From Pseudomonadota bacterium (GTDB taxonomy: Bacteria; Pseudomonadota; Gammaproteobacteria; Burkholderiales; Ferrovaceae), in assembly GCA_021826025.1 (NCBI GenBank), contig JAKBBG010000007.1, positions 6,840-48,473 of the forward strand: 41,634 nt of DNA. Reading direction: 5' to 3'. This document shows positions 8,718 to 19,367 of the stretch, one piece after another. Every line of letters starts with the position of its first letter. The stretch's first letter is position 1. The position numbers were made by a program, and so were the translations under genes. The notes beneath the pieces are model-generated. The model saw nothing but the letters and a program-made list of their open reading frames with translations, was not told the DNA's origin and did not search any database.

Positions 8718-9965
8718 ATGACCCAGACGATCCGCCATCTGCCCCCCAAGAAAATCAATTCGTTCTATCCGCCCCAGCGCACGCTCATGGGGCCCGGTCC
8801 GTCCGAAATCACGCCGCGCGTGCTGGCCGCCATGTCGCTGCCCTGCATCGGCTACCTCGATCCCGTGTTCGTGGACATGATGGACGAGCTCAAGACCCTG
8901 CTGCGCTACGCCTACCAGACGGACAACCAGCTCACGTTCCCGGCCTCGGGCCCCGGTTCGGTGGGCATGGAAATGTGCTTCGTCAACATGGTCAACCCGG
9001 GCGACAAGGTCATCGTGTGCCGCAACGGCGTGTTCGGCGGCCGCATGATCGAAAACGTGGAACGCTGCGGCGGCACGGCCGTGGTCATCGAAGACACCTG
9101 GGGCGAGCCGGTGGATCCCAACAAGCTGGACGAAACCCTGCGCCAGCATCCCGACACCAAGGTGGTCGCCTTCGTGCAGGCCGAAACCTCCACGGGCTGC
9201 ATGTCCGACGCCAAAACCCTGGTGGAGATCGCGCACCGCCACGATGCCCTGACCATCGTGGACGCGGTCACCCAGCTGGGCGGCGCACCCCTGTTCGTGG
9301 ACGAGTGGGGCATCGACGCCGTCTATTCAGGCAGCCAGAAATGCCTCTCCTGCACGCCCGGCCTGTCGCCGGTGTCCTTCAGCGACCGCGTGGTGGCGCT
9401 GGTGCGCAACCGCAAGGAACGCTGCCGCAGCTGGTTCATGGACCTCGACCTGGTGCTGGGCTACTGGGGCAGCACCAACCGCACCTACCACCACACCGCG
9501 CCCATCAACGGGCTGTTCGCCCTGCACGAAGCGCTCCTGCTGCTGCGCGAGGAAGGGCTGGAAAACGCCTGGGCACGCCACACGCGCCATTACCTGGCGC
9601 TCAAGGCGGGCCTGGAAGCCATGGGGCTGGAATACCTGGTGAAAGAGGAGCACCGCCTGCCGCAGCTCAACGCCGTCAAGGTGCCCGAAGGCATCGACGA
9701 AGCGAAGGTGCGCAAGGCCCTGCTGGAAGAGTTCAACCTGGAAATCGGCGCAGGTCTGGGGCCGCTCGCCGGCAAGATCTGGCGCTTCGGCCTGATGGGC
9801 TATTCCGCCAAATCAGAAAACGTCATGCTGTGCCTGTCGGCGCTGGGCTCGGTGCTGATGGACCTGGGATACCCGGTGAAGCTGGGCTACGCCGAAGCGG
9901 CCGCCCACCAGTCCTACGCCGACCAGCACGCGCAGGCCGCCCGCCAGAAAATCAAGGTCGCCTGA
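8718..9965 (+). CDS. Class V aminotransferase, alanine/serine-glyoxylate (serine-pyruvate) type
   Basis: 415 aa, PLP-dependent fold type I. Seen: GPGPSE near 25-30, the cofactor aspartate in VDAVTQLGG (181-189) and the Schiff-base lysine Lys208 in SGSQKCL, closely matching the AGXT family motif SGSQKAL. Family members transfer the amino group of alanine or serine to glyoxylate, making glycine. The exact donor cannot be read from the sequence; purine- or phosphonate-linked class V enzymes are less likely given the SGSQK context. Start supported by GAGG about 9 bases upstream. It is converging with metF; glycine/serine metabolism links to one-carbon folate chemistry, but the genes are on opposite strands. 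Confidence 0.88.
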   Translation: MTQTIRHLPPKKINSFYPPQRTLMGPGPSEITPRVLAAMSLPCIGYLDPVFVDMMDELKTLLRYAYQTDNQLTFPASGPGSVGMEMCFVNMVNPGDKVIVCRNGVFGGRMIENVERCGGTAVVIEDTWGEPVDPNKLDETLRQHPDTKVVAFVQAETSTGCMSDAKTLVEIAHRHDALTIVDAVTQLGGAPLFVDEWGIDAVYSGSQKCLSCTPGLSPVSFSDRVVALVRNRKERCRSWFMDLDLVLGYWGSTNRTYHHTAPINGLFALHEALLLLREEGLENAWARHTRHYLALKAGLEAMGLEYLVKEEHRLPQLNAVKVPEGIDEAKVRKALLEEFNLEIGAGLGPLAGKIWRFGLMGYSAKSENVMLCLSALGSVLMDLGYPVKLGYAEAAAHQSYADQHAQAARQKIKVA

Positions 9966-9984
9966 CCGGCCGTCCGGGCGCCCC

Positions 9985-10839
9985 TCAGCGCTCGGACAGG
10001 TGCAGCCGCTCCCAGATCACGCTGGTGAGTCCGGCGGCGTTCATGGTGTAGAAATGCAGTCCCGGGGCGCCCGCCGACAGCAGGCGGTCGCACAGGTGGG
10101 TCACCACGTCCAGCCCGAACGCCTTGACGGACGCCGCATCGTCGCCGTATCCCTGCATTTTCATGCGGATCCAGCGCGGGATTTCCGCCCCGCAGGCTTC
10201 CGAAAACCGGCTCAGCTGCGAAAAGTTGCCGATGGGCATGATGCCCGGCACGATCGGCAGGTCGAGTCCGGCCGCCTCGCATTCGTCCACGAAATTGAAG
10301 TAGGCGTCCGCGTTGTAGAAATACTGCGTGATGGCGGCATTCGCTCCGGCCTCCACCTTGCGCTTGAAATGCTGGATGTTTTCCTGGGCCGAACGGGCCT
10401 GGGGGTGGACTTCCGGGTAAGCCGCCACTTCGATGTAGAAATGGTCGCCGGTCTGCTCGCGGATGAACGCCACCAGCTCGTTGGCGTAGCGGAAGGCCCC
10501 GCCCCCGAACGTTCCCGAGGGCAGGTCGCCGCGCAGCGCCACCAGATGGCGGATGCCGTGGGCCTGGTACTGCCGCAGCACTTCCGCCAGGCTTTCGCGG
10601 GTGGCGCCGATGCAGGACAGGTGGGGCGCCGCCGGGGAGCCGTCGCGCTGGATTTCCAGCACCGTCTCGAGGGTGCGCTCGCGCGTGGTGCCGCCCGCGC
10701 CGTACGTGACGGAAAAGAAGGCGGGATGCAGCTGCGCGAGCTGGCGCCGGGTGTGGCGAAGCTTTTCCACGCCTTCGGGGGTCTTGGGCGGGAAAAACTC
10801 GAAACTGAATACCTTGGGATAGCGCTGCTGGCTTTGCAA
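9985..10839 (-). CDS. metF: 5,10-methylenetetrahydrofolate reductase
   Basis: 284 aa, standard. FAD enzyme that reduces methylene-THF to methyl-THF, the methyl donor for methionine synthesis. Seen: FSFEFFPPKT (11-20) with the catalytic glutamate, FSVTYGAGG, HLVALRGDLP, a central Q-Y-F-Y-N segment and PGIMPI. The start is TTG at 10839, 13 bases past the ahcY stop; no in-frame ATG lies nearby that would keep the family N-terminus. Third gene of metK-ahcY-metF, so SAM synthesis, SAH removal and methyl-group regeneration are made together; methionine synthase itself is not in the window. Confidence 0.97.
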   Translation of the reverse strand: MQSQQRYPKVFSFEFFPPKTPEGVEKLRHTRRQLAQLHPAFFSVTYGAGGTTRERTLETVLEIQRDGSPAAPHLSCIGATRESLAEVLRQYQAHGIRHLVALRGDLPSGTFGGGAFRYANELVAFIREQTGDHFYIEVAAYPEVHPQARSAQENIQHFKRKVEAGANAAITQYFYNADAYFNFVDECEAAGLDLPIVPGIMPIGNFSQLSRFSEACGAEIPRWIRMKMQGYGDDAASVKAFGLDVVTHLCDRLLSAGAPGLHFYTMNAAGLTSVIWERLHLSER

Positions 10840-10852
10840 GATCGGTCCGCGC

Positions 10853-12166
<1,314 letters not shown>

Positions 12167-12178
12167 GGTCAAAACTCC

Positions 12179-13336
12179 TTAAAGTTCCGCGCGAAGGGCT
12201 TCGGCCCGGTCCCTGGCTTCCCAGGTGAACTCGGGCTCTTCGCGGCCGAAATGGCCGTAGGCGGCGGTCTTTCCGTAAATCGGGCGCAACAGGTCGAGGG
12301 ACTGGATGATCCCCTTGGGGCGCAGGTCGAAATGGCGCTGCACCAGTTCGGCCAGCCGCTCGTCCGGCAGCCTGCCGGTGCCGAAGGTGTTCACCATCAG
12401 GCTGACCGGGCGGGCCACGCCGATGGCATAGGCCACCTGCACTTCGCAGCGGCTCGCGAGCCCGGCCGCCACGACGTTCTTGGCCACGTGGCGCATGGCG
12501 TAGGCGGCGGAACGGTCCACCTTGGAGGGGTCCTTGCCGGAAAACGCCCCGCCGCCGTGGCGGGCCGAGCCTCCGTAGGTGTCCACGATGATCTTGCGTC
12601 CGGTCAGGCCGCAGTCGCCCATGGGGCCGCCGATGACGAAACGGCCGGTGGGGTTGATGAGGTAGCGCGTGTCGCGCGACAGCAAGGCGGACGGAATGAC
12701 GGGCTTGACGATTTCCTCGATCACCGCTTCGGACAGGCGTTCGTGCGTCACGTCCGGATCGTGCTGGGTGGACAGCACCACGGTTTCGATGGCCTGGGGA
12801 CGGCCGTCCACATAGCGCACGCTCACCTGAGATTTGGCGTCGGGCCGCAGGAAGGGCAGCCGCCCGTCCTTGCGCAGTTCCGCCTGGCGCTCCATCAGGC
12901 GATGCGCCAGGTGGATGGGCAGGGGCATGAGGGCGTCGGTTTCGTCGCAGGCATACCCGAACATGAGGCCCTGGTCGCCGGCGCCCTGGTCGAGATCGAG
13001 CCCGCGGCCTTCGTCCACCCCCTGGGCGATGTCCGGGCTTTGCCGGTTGAGGGCCGTGAGCACCGCGCAGGTCTGGTAGTCGAAGCCGATTTCTGAACTG
13101 TTGTAGCCGATGCGGCGCACCACGTCGCGGGCCACGTCGATGTAATTGATCTGGGCTTTCGTGGTGATTTCGCCGGAAATGACGATGAGTCCGGTGCTGG
13201 TGAGCGTTTCACAGGCTACGCGTGCCCTGGGGTCCTGGGCTAGAATGGCGTCCAGCACTCCATCGGAAATCTGGTCGGCAACCTTGTCCGGATGCCCTTC
13301 GGAGACGGACTCCGAAGAGAAAAGATAATGAGCCAT
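12179..13336 (-). CDS. metK: S-adenosylmethionine synthetase
   Basis: 385 aa, typical. Makes SAM from methionine and ATP. Seen: [20 protein letters not shown] region at the N-terminus with the catalytic His, [10 protein letters not shown] (around 120-130), and [18 protein letters not shown] in the C-terminal third, which carries ATP- and metal-binding residues. AGGG lies 6 bases before the ATG. First gene of metK-ahcY-metF; divergent from lpxL with 72 bp between the starts. A perfect minus-strand TATAAT at 13383-13378 is a good candidate -10. Confidence 0.98.
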   Translation of the reverse strand: MAHYLFSSESVSEGHPDKVADQISDGVLDAILAQDPRARVACETLTSTGLIVISGEITTKAQINYIDVARDVVRRIGYNSSEIGFDYQTCAVLTALNRQSPDIAQGVDEGRGLDLDQGAGDQGLMFGYACDETDALMPLPIHLAHRLMERQAELRKDGRLPFLRPDAKSQVSVRYVDGRPQAIETVVLSTQHDPDVTHERLSEAVIEEIVKPVIPSALLSRDTRYLINPTGRFVIGGPMGDCGLTGRKIIVDTYGGSARHGGGAFSGKDPSKVDRSAAYAMRHVAKNVVAAGLASRCEVQVAYAIGVARPVSLMVNTFGTGRLPDERLAELVQRHFDLRPKGIIQSLDLLRPIYGKTAAYGHFGREEPEFTWEARDRAEALRAEL

Positions 13337-13377
13337 GGCAAACCCTGCCCTTTTTCATTAAAAACAACGAGCTGTGC

Positions 13378-13383
13378 ATTATA
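13378..13383 (-). promoter_or_regulatory. Probable -10 of the metK-ahcY-metF operon
   Basis: Minus-strand TATAAT 41 bases upstream of the metK ATG in the 72-bp metK/lpxL gap. No strong -35 is visible. The gap is too short for a SAM or SAH riboswitch, and I see none. Confidence 0.45.
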
Positions 13384-13408
13384 GCAGCGAATCCGGACGG
13401 CATTGACG

Positions 13409-14284
13409 ATGTTGCGCCTGGCCCTGTTCCTGTTCTGGCTCCTGCACTGGCTGCCCATGCCCGTCCTGGCGCGCCTGGGCGACGTGCTGGGCCGGCTTGC
13501 CTATTGGGTTGCGCGCGACCGCCGCAGCGTCACCCTGACCAACCTGCGCCTGTGCTTTCCCCAGTGGACCCAAGCGCAGCGCAACGCCCTCGCGCTCGCC
13601 CATTTCCAGGCCTTCATGACCGGCATCCTGGGCCAGGGCATCGCCTGGTACGCCCCCGTGGCGCGGCTGCGCCGGGTCCTGGTGCGCGAAGGAGAGGAAC
13701 ACCTGCGGGCGGCACTGCGCGAAGGACCGGTCATCCTCATGACCCCCCATTTCTTCGGCATCGATTCGGCCGGCTCCTTTCTGGGCGCCGATTTCGACCT
13801 GATCACCATCAATTCGCGCCAGAAAAACGCCGCATTCGGGGACGCCATGCAACGCCGGCGCCGGCGCTGGCATCGGGGCACCATTTTCATGCGCCAGGAC
13901 GGCATCCGTCCGGTGCTGCGCGCGCTCAAGCCGGGCTGGGGGCTGTACTACATGCCGGACCAGGATTTCGGGCCGCGCGAATCCCTCTTCGTGGACTTTT
14001 TCGGCGTGCCCGCCGCCACGTCCCCCGCCCTGTCCCGCCTTGCCCGTCTGGCCCGGGCCCGGGTGGTGCCCTGCGTGGTGCACCAGGACTTCCGCCACAG
14101 CCGCATCTGCATGACGTTCTACCCTCCCTGGACGGATTTCCCCGGCCGCAACGAAACGGAAGACGCCCAGCGCATGAACCGCTTCATCGAAGCGCGCGTC
14201 CTGGAACAGCCCGCCAACTACCTGTGGAGCCACAGGCGGTTCAAAACCCGCCCACCGGGCGAAGCTTCCCCCTATGGGCGCTGA
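13409..14284 (+). CDS. lpxL: Lipid A biosynthesis lauroyl/myristoyl-type acyltransferase
   Basis: 291 aa, LpxL/HtrB family. An inner-membrane enzyme that adds a secondary acyl chain to Kdo2-lipid IVA during LPS assembly. Seen: an N-terminal hydrophobic anchor (about 1-24), the HX4D catalytic motif TPHFFGID (His114, Asp119), and a C-terminal YLWSHRRFKTRP motif typical of the family. LpxL, LpxM and LpxP cannot be told apart here. ATG at 13409 follows a CGGACGG about 8 bases upstream; an in-frame TTG two codons earlier is less likely. The gene heads lpxL-dapF-DUF484-xerC. Confidence 0.92.
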   Translation: MLRLALFLFWLLHWLPMPVLARLGDVLGRLAYWVARDRRSVTLTNLRLCFPQWTQAQRNALALAHFQAFMTGILGQGIAWYAPVARLRRVLVREGEEHLRAALREGPVILMTPHFFGIDSAGSFLGADFDLITINSRQKNAAFGDAMQRRRRRWHRGTIFMRQDGIRPVLRALKPGWGLYYMPDQDFGPRESLFVDFFGVPAATSPALSRLARLARARVVPCVVHQDFRHSRICMTFYPPWTDFPGRNETEDAQRMNRFIEARVLEQPANYLWSHRRFKTRPPGEASPYGR

Positions 14285-14327
14285 ACCCAAAACGCGCTAG
14301 GATGCCAGTCACCCGCTTTCTCCGAAC

Positions 14328-15188
14328 ATGCCGATGCAGCTTCGCTTCTCCAAAATGCAGGGACTGGGCAACGATTTCGTCGTCCTGGACGCCACCGCGG
14401 CGCCCCTGCACCTCACGCCGGGCCAGGTCCGCTGGATCGCGGACCGCCATTTCGGCGTGGGTTGCGACCAGATCCTCATCGTGGAACCCGCACGCAACCC
14501 CGCCAACGATTTCGGCTACCGCATCCTCAATGCCGATGGCAGCGAAGTGGAAAACTGCGGCAACGGCGCGCGCTGCTTCGTGCGCTTCGTGCACGACCGC
14601 GGCCTCACGCGCAAGGAGGAAATCCGCGTGGAAACCCTGGGCGGCCTGATCACGCCCCGCCTCAACCACGACGGCCGCGTGACCGTGAACATGGGCGAGC
14701 CGGAATTCGAGCCCGCGCGCATCCCGTTCCTCGCGCCCGCCCGCGCCCTCACCTATCCCCTCACCGTGGGCCACGTCACGCACGAGTTCAGCGTGCTGTC
14801 CATGGGCAATCCCCACGCGGTGCAGCTGGTGGCCAGCGCGGCCCTGGCCCCGGTGGCGGAAGAGGGCCCCCTGATCGAACGCCACCCGGCCTTTCCCCGG
14901 CGCGTCAACGCCGGCTTCCTGGAAGTGGTGGACCGCCGCCACGTGCGGCTGCGGGTGTTCGAGCGCGGTGCCGGCGAAACGCTGGCCTGCGGCACCGGTG
15001 CCTGTGCCGCCGTGGTGGCCGGCATCACGCGCGGGCTGCTGGACGACACCGTCACCGTCACCACCCGCGGCGGCGACCTGTCCATCACCTGGGAAGGAGC
15101 CGGCAACCCGGTGTGGATGACCGGGGACGCCGTCTCCGTGTTCACCGGCGAACTCCATTTACCCGACAGCATCAAGGAACCGGCATGA
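14328..15188 (+). CDS. dapF: Diaminopimelate epimerase
   Basis: 286 aa. PLP-independent epimerase converting LL- to meso-diaminopimelate for lysine and peptidoglycan. Seen: [11 protein letters not shown] near the N-terminus and the two catalytic cysteines, Cys77 in ENCGNGARC and Cys221 in ACGTGACA, each in the conserved half-site. Two ATGs lie two codons apart; neither has a clear Shine-Dalgarno, so the first is used. The stop overlaps the next start (ATGA), indicating translational coupling with DUF484 and xerC, a well-known dapF-DUF484-xerC arrangement in proteobacteria. Confidence 0.97.
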   Translation: MPMQLRFSKMQGLGNDFVVLDATAAPLHLTPGQVRWIADRHFGVGCDQILIVEPARNPANDFGYRILNADGSEVENCGNGARCFVRFVHDRGLTRKEEIRVETLGGLITPRLNHDGRVTVNMGEPEFEPARIPFLAPARALTYPLTVGHVTHEFSVLSMGNPHAVQLVASAALAPVAEEGPLIERHPAFPRRVNAGFLEVVDRRHVRLRVFERGAGETLACGTGACAAVVAGITRGLLDDTVTVTTRGGDLSITWEGAGNPVWMTGDAVSVFTGELHLPDSIKEPA

Positions 15189-15853
15189 CGATGACCCCGG
15201 AGTCCGTGGCCCAGTGGCTCAAGGAACATCCCGACTTTTTTGAAAGCCACAGCGCGCTGCTGACCGAACTCCAGCTGCCCCATCCCCACGGCACCCATGC
15301 GGTGTCGCTGGCCGAACGGCAGCTGATGGCCCTGCGCGACAAGAACCGCGCCCTCGAAACCCGCCTGGGGGAACTGATCGGCTATGCGGAAACCAACGAC
15401 AGCACGAGCGCCAAAGTGCATCGCCTGGCGCTCGCCCTGATCCGGGCCCCCTCCCTGTCCTCGGTCCTGGAAGCCGTGCGGCGCCTGCTGCAGGAGGATT
15501 TTGCCGTTCCCGGCATGGCCGTGCGCCTGTGGGGCCTGCCCCAGGATCGCGACCGCCCGGAGTTTTCCGCGGTCAACGACTCCCTGCGCGACGTCGTCGC
15601 CGACCTGGCCGAACCGCGCTGCGGCCACGATGCCGTGCCCGAATGCGCACACTGGATCCGCAGCGACCTGCCGCTCCAGTCCTTTGCCCTGCTGCCCCTG
15701 CGCGACACCGACACCTTCGGGGCGATCCTGCTGGGCTCGCCCGACCCGCACCGCTTCTATCCCGACATGGGCACGTTCTACCTCACGCGCATCGCCGACA
15801 TGGTGAGCGCCGCCCTGCGTGCCCACGCCCGCACGCCCGACGATGCCGACTGA
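15185..15853 (+). CDS. DUF484 family protein, GAF-like
   Basis: 222 aa, cytoplasmic. DUF484 proteins have a GAF-like fold and unknown function; they almost always sit between dapF and xerC, as here. Seen: the typical start [15 protein letters not shown] (9-23), a helical SLAERQL...LRDKNRALE segment that may form a coiled coil (about 40-60), and a C-terminal GAF-type region ending in [10 protein letters not shown]. Its first four bases overlap dapF and its last 11 overlap xerC. Confidence 0.92.
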   Translation: MTMTPESVAQWLKEHPDFFESHSALLTELQLPHPHGTHAVSLAERQLMALRDKNRALETRLGELIGYAETNDSTSAKVHRLALALIRAPSLSSVLEAVRRLLQEDFAVPGMAVRLWGLPQDRDRPEFSAVNDSLRDVVADLAEPRCGHDAVPECAHWIRSDLPLQSFALLPLRDTDTFGAILLGSPDPHRFYPDMGTFYLTRIADMVSAALRAHARTPDDAD

Positions 15854-16742
15854 AGCCGACCGCACGCGCGCCCTGCAGGCGGCGTACCTCGCCCACCTGC
15901 AGACGGAACGCCGCCTGTCGGCGCAAACCGGAAAGCATTACGCGCGCGACCTGGCCCAGCTGCTCGCCCTGGCAGGCCAGCGGCCGCTGGCGTCCCTGAG
16001 CGCGCACGACATCCGGCGCGGCATCGCCGCCCTGCACGGGCGCGGCCTGTCCGGCCGCAGCCTGGGACGCCTGCTGTCCGCCTGGCGCGGCTTTTTCGAC
16101 TACCTGGCGCGCGACCACGGCTTCCTGCAAAACCCGTGCGACCAGGTGCGCCCGCCCAAGTCGCCCAAAACCCTGCCGCACGCCCTTTCCCCTGATAGCG
16201 CGGCACAGCTCATGGCGCTGCCCGGCGACGATTTCCTCGCCTGCCGCGACCGGGCGCTGCTGGAACTTTTCTATTCCTCGGGACTGCGCCTGTCCGAACT
16301 GTCCGGACTGGACGTGGCCGACCTTCGCCTGGACGAGCAGATGGTGGAGGTCACCGGAAAAGGCGCCAAGACGCGCCTGGTGCCCGTGGGCCGCAAGGCC
16401 CTGGAAGCGTTGCGCGCCTGGCTCGCGCGGCGCGCGGCGGTGGCGGGCGACGGTTCCGCCCTGTTCGTGACCCAGGCGGGACGGCGGCTGGGGAACCGCA
16501 GCATCGAAGCCCGGGTCGCCCTGCGCGCGCGCCAGCTGGGTCTCGCCGATGCGGTGCACCCCCACGTGCTGCGCCATTCCTTCGCATCCCACGTGCTGCA
16601 GTCCAGCGGCGACCTGCGCGCGGTGCAGGAAATGCTGGGGCACGCGAGCATCACGTCCACCCAGGTGTACACCCATCTCGATTTCCAGCACCTGGCGCGC
16701 GTGTACGATGCCGCCCACCCGCGCGCACGGCGCAAACCCTAG
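15843..16742 (+). CDS. xerC: Site-specific tyrosine recombinase XerC
   Basis: 299 aa. With XerD it resolves chromosome dimers at dif. Seen: N-terminal SAM-like core-binding domain (about 12-95), then the catalytic set Arg149 (GLRLSEL), Lys173, His241, Arg244 (HVLRHSFASH), His267 (LGHAS) and nucleophile Tyr276 (VYTHLD). Its position in dapF-DUF484-xerC separates it from phage integrases and from XerD. The ATG overlaps DUF484 by 11 bp; a GTG eight codons earlier is possible but less like the family. Its TAG stop shares the palindrome CTAG with the stop of the converging receptor gene. Confidence 0.96.
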   Translation: MPTEADRTRALQAAYLAHLQTERRLSAQTGKHYARDLAQLLALAGQRPLASLSAHDIRRGIAALHGRGLSGRSLGRLLSAWRGFFDYLARDHGFLQNPCDQVRPPKSPKTLPHALSPDSAAQLMALPGDDFLACRDRALLELFYSSGLRLSELSGLDVADLRLDEQMVEVTGKGAKTRLVPVGRKALEALRAWLARRAAVAGDGSALFVTQAGRRLGNRSIEARVALRARQLGLADAVHPHVLRHSFASHVLQSSGDLRAVQEMLGHASITSTQVYTHLDFQHLARVYDAAHPRARRKP

Positions 16743-18931
16743 AAAAAGCGCGTGACCCCCACGATCACGGTGCGGCGCAGGCCGTACTGCGGCGCCCCCA
16801 CGCCGATGCCGGTGCCGTTGCGCAGCTCGTAGCTGTGGTCGAACACGTTGAGCACGGACAGGCGCCCTTCCAGGTCGCCCCAGACGGTGGCCTTGAACAG
16901 GTGGGTGGCCGCAGTGTTGACCGTGAGGTAGTCGGACATGGTCTGGGTGTTGGCGAAACCGCTGCGCAGGCCGCTACCGAACAGGGCGTCCGCCGACAGG
17001 TTGGCCCAGTCGGCCCGGTAGCCCAGGCTGCCGGACATCGTGTAGCGCTGGTCGTGGTCGAGATACACCCAGTGGTTGTTGATGTAGGAGAGTTCGGCGG
17101 CGGAGAAGTTGAACTGGCCCGACTCGATGCCTTTCCCCTGGGCGCGCCCCACGGCCGCGTTGAGGGCCCCGGTCCAGCGTTCCTCGTGGTAGGTCCCGGA
17201 AAACTCGACGCCGTAAACCCGGCCTTCGCGGTAATTGAACCCGGAAAATATCAGGGCGTTTCCGAACTGCCCTTCGTCCAGCAGGTTGCGCACCTTGCGG
17301 TAATAGGCGTCCGTACTGAGGGTGATCTTGTCTGACCACAGGCGCGACAGCCCCATGTCCAGGTAGTCCGAACGTTCGGCGCGCACCGGCGAATCCGCGG
17401 TCACGGCCGAGGCGTTGGTGGTGGCGTTGTACAGCGACACGGTGCGGGTGTCGATGATTTCGGCGGGTGGCGGCGTGAAATAGCTCGCATAGCCGGCATG
17501 GAAGCGCGTGACCGGCGACCAGTCGTAGACCATGTTGAAACGGGGGCTCACCTGGTGCTCGTTCACCAGGAACGCGTTCTGGTCGTAGCGCAGCCCGTAA
17601 TTGAACGTCAGGTCCTGCGCGTATTTCCATTCGTCCTGCAGGGACATGCCCCAGAAATGGCTGATGCCGCCGGTGTTGTCCACCAGGGTGGTGGGCGGGG
17701 TGGACGCCGTGCCGAAGGCGTTCAGCTGGTTGCCGGCACAGACCTGCGACATGCCCAGGCAATACACCTGGGACGTGTTGTCGGTGAGATAGCGCTCCTG
17801 CTGCACCATGAAGGTGGCGTGCAGCTTGTGGCGCTCGTTCAGCCGGTAGCCGTAGTCGGACTGGATTCCCTGCGCCTCGTTGCGGCGGACCACGGCGTTG
17901 CTCACGCCCGTATAGAACAGGTCGCCCAGCGCGGGGTCCGGCATGTAACTCAACTGGGACAGCCGGTGGTAGAAGGAAACCTGGGCCTCGCGCACCCCGT
18001 CGCCGCGGAGCTGGTAGCTTGCCACCTGGAACTGGTTGAGTTCCCCCTGGGTGGCATTGAGGGCAAGGGGGGAAGGCGTGGGCGTCAGGGTGGAACTGCA
18101 GCACTGGGGCACGAGGCCGGGGTTGTCGGGAATCTGGAACTGGTTTTGCGACTGCCCGAACATGAGGCTCAGGCGCTGCTGCGGATCCAGGTCGTAGGCG
18201 AGGAAACCGAACCCTTTTCCCTGGCGGGTCACGTCGTGGTAGGCGTTGAGGGAATTGACGGGGTTGTCCACGCCCTGCTGGGACGTCATGAGCGAGCCGG
18301 CCAGGTTGTAGCTGAACCGCCCCACGGAGCCGTTGGCCACGCCGCCGGTTTCGCCGTAATTGCGGCTGCCCACGTCCTGGGACAGTTCGCCGCCCGGCTC
18401 CGAATCCGGACCGCGGGTCTGGATGTCCACCACGCCGGCCGTGCGGTACCCGTACTGGGCCGGCAGGGACCCGGTCAGGACCGTGAGCTTGTCGGCGATG
18501 CGCGTGTCGAACACCTGTCCGAACCCTTGCAGGGATTCCGGAATCATCACCCCGTTGACGCGGTACTGCAGGTTGCCGTGGTCGCCGCGCACGTGCACCT
18601 GTCCGAAACCATCCTGCACGATGCCGGGAGTCTGCAGCAGCACCTGGTTCATGGGCGTGGCGTCGCCCTGGGGCAGGCGGGCGATGTCCGTGTCCGAAAA
18701 CTGGTACTGGGTGGCCCCGCTGTCGGGCGAAACCAGGTTGCGGCCCTTGTCCAGCTTGCTTGAAATCACGGTGATGGGATGGGCGGCCGCGACCGAACCG
18801 TCGTCCGCAGCCGCCTCAGGCGGGGCCGCCGGCACACCGGACGGGGTCGCGTCTGCGCCGTGCGCAGACGCCCCCGCAAGAAGGGTGGCGGCACAGACGG
18901 CCAGACGCACATAGGCTGACGGTTGGAACAT
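16739..18931 (-). CDS. TonB-dependent outer-membrane receptor, substrate unknown
   Basis: 730 aa. Seen: signal peptide with predicted cleavage after AHG/A near 26, a possible TonB box ITVISS (53-58), a plug domain (about 70-175) with MNQVLLQTPGI and VHVRGDHGN, then a beta-barrel ending in a C-terminal Phe (TRFF). These proteins pull metal chelates, cobalamin or other ligands through the outer membrane using TonB energy. Four cysteines (277, 278, 391, 398) fall in what look like loops, which is unusual for the barrel. The ligand cannot be named. Start fixed by GAGG 8 bases upstream. Last gene of the tyrS-led run; the preceding small His-rich gene ends 63 bp away. Confidence 0.9.
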   Translation of the reverse strand: MFQPSAYVRLAVCAATLLAGASAHGADATPSGVPAAPPEAAADDGSVAAAHPITVISSKLDKGRNLVSPDSGATQYQFSDTDIARLPQGDATPMNQVLLQTPGIVQDGFGQVHVRGDHGNLQYRVNGVMIPESLQGFGQVFDTRIADKLTVLTGSLPAQYGYRTAGVVDIQTRGPDSEPGGELSQDVGSRNYGETGGVANGSVGRFSYNLAGSLMTSQQGVDNPVNSLNAYHDVTRQGKGFGFLAYDLDPQQRLSLMFGQSQNQFQIPDNPGLVPQCCSSTLTPTPSPLALNATQGELNQFQVASYQLRGDGVREAQVSFYHRLSQLSYMPDPALGDLFYTGVSNAVVRRNEAQGIQSDYGYRLNERHKLHATFMVQQERYLTDNTSQVYCLGMSQVCAGNQLNAFGTASTPPTTLVDNTGGISHFWGMSLQDEWKYAQDLTFNYGLRYDQNAFLVNEHQVSPRFNMVYDWSPVTRFHAGYASYFTPPPAEIIDTRTVSLYNATTNASAVTADSPVRAERSDYLDMGLSRLWSDKITLSTDAYYRKVRNLLDEGQFGNALIFSGFNYREGRVYGVEFSGTYHEERWTGALNAAVGRAQGKGIESGQFNFSAAELSYINNHWVYLDHDQRYTMSGSLGYRADWANLSADALFGSGLRSGFANTQTMSDYLTVNTAATHLFKATVWGDLEGRLSVLNVFDHSYELRNGTGIGVGAPQYGLRRTVIVGVTRFF

Positions 18932-18994
18932 GGAACGACACCTCGCAACAGGAACTGGGAAAAGCCCCGGGGCAGGCCGGGGGGCGCCCTGGGT

Positions 18995-19363
18995 TCAGGT
19001 ATGGCTGGCGGGGTGGACGGGGGGCGCGCGCGAGCGGAACCCGAGCGGCGCGGAAGCGGGCGGGGCTGACGCCAGCAGCGGCAGCCGGAAGGTGGCGCGG
19101 GGAGCCGGAGCAGCCGCCTGCAGGGGCGTGGCACCGGCGCAGCTCGCCAGGGTGAGGGCATCGAAAAGCTGGCAGTTGTGGCCGTGCTGGGCGCCGGGCG
19201 CCCCGTGGGCGATCTTGCCCGAAGACTCGGCGACGGCATGGTCCCCGTGCACCACCCGGTGCACGAAGCCGAACATCTGGGTGCCCACGACGCAGGCGAA
19301 CAGCAGCGCCAGACCGACGCGGGCGACGGTCGTACGCAGGCGGAATGTGCCGAGCAGGGTCAT
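18995..19363 (-). CDS. Small His-rich membrane protein resembling DUF2946
   Basis: 122 aa. Seen: one membrane segment (about 14-33), then a region with spaced histidines (35, 39, 42, 53, 60, 62) ending in HGHNCQLFDAL (60-70), and a Pro/Ala-rich tail finishing with RSRAPPVHPA. This layout, a single hydrophobic segment, a His cluster, H-x-C-x-L-x-D and an R-x-P-P end, resembles DUF2946 proteins, which from memory often lie beside TonB-dependent receptors including copper receptors. Function unknown; a role in binding a metal or assisting the receptor is inference. The ATG lies 4 bases past the MATE stop, so translation is probably coupled; no Shine-Dalgarno is evident. Confidence 0.65.
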   Translation of the reverse strand: MTLLGTFRLRTTVARVGLALLFACVVGTQMFGFVHRVVHGDHAVAESSGKIAHGAPGAQHGHNCQLFDALTLASCAGATPLQAAAPAPRATFRLPLLASAPPASAPLGFRSRAPPVHPASHT

Positions 19364-19367
19364 GGGA

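Noticed and set aside
12167-12178. SAH riboswitch before ahcY
   Set aside because: Only 12 bases separate metK from ahcY.
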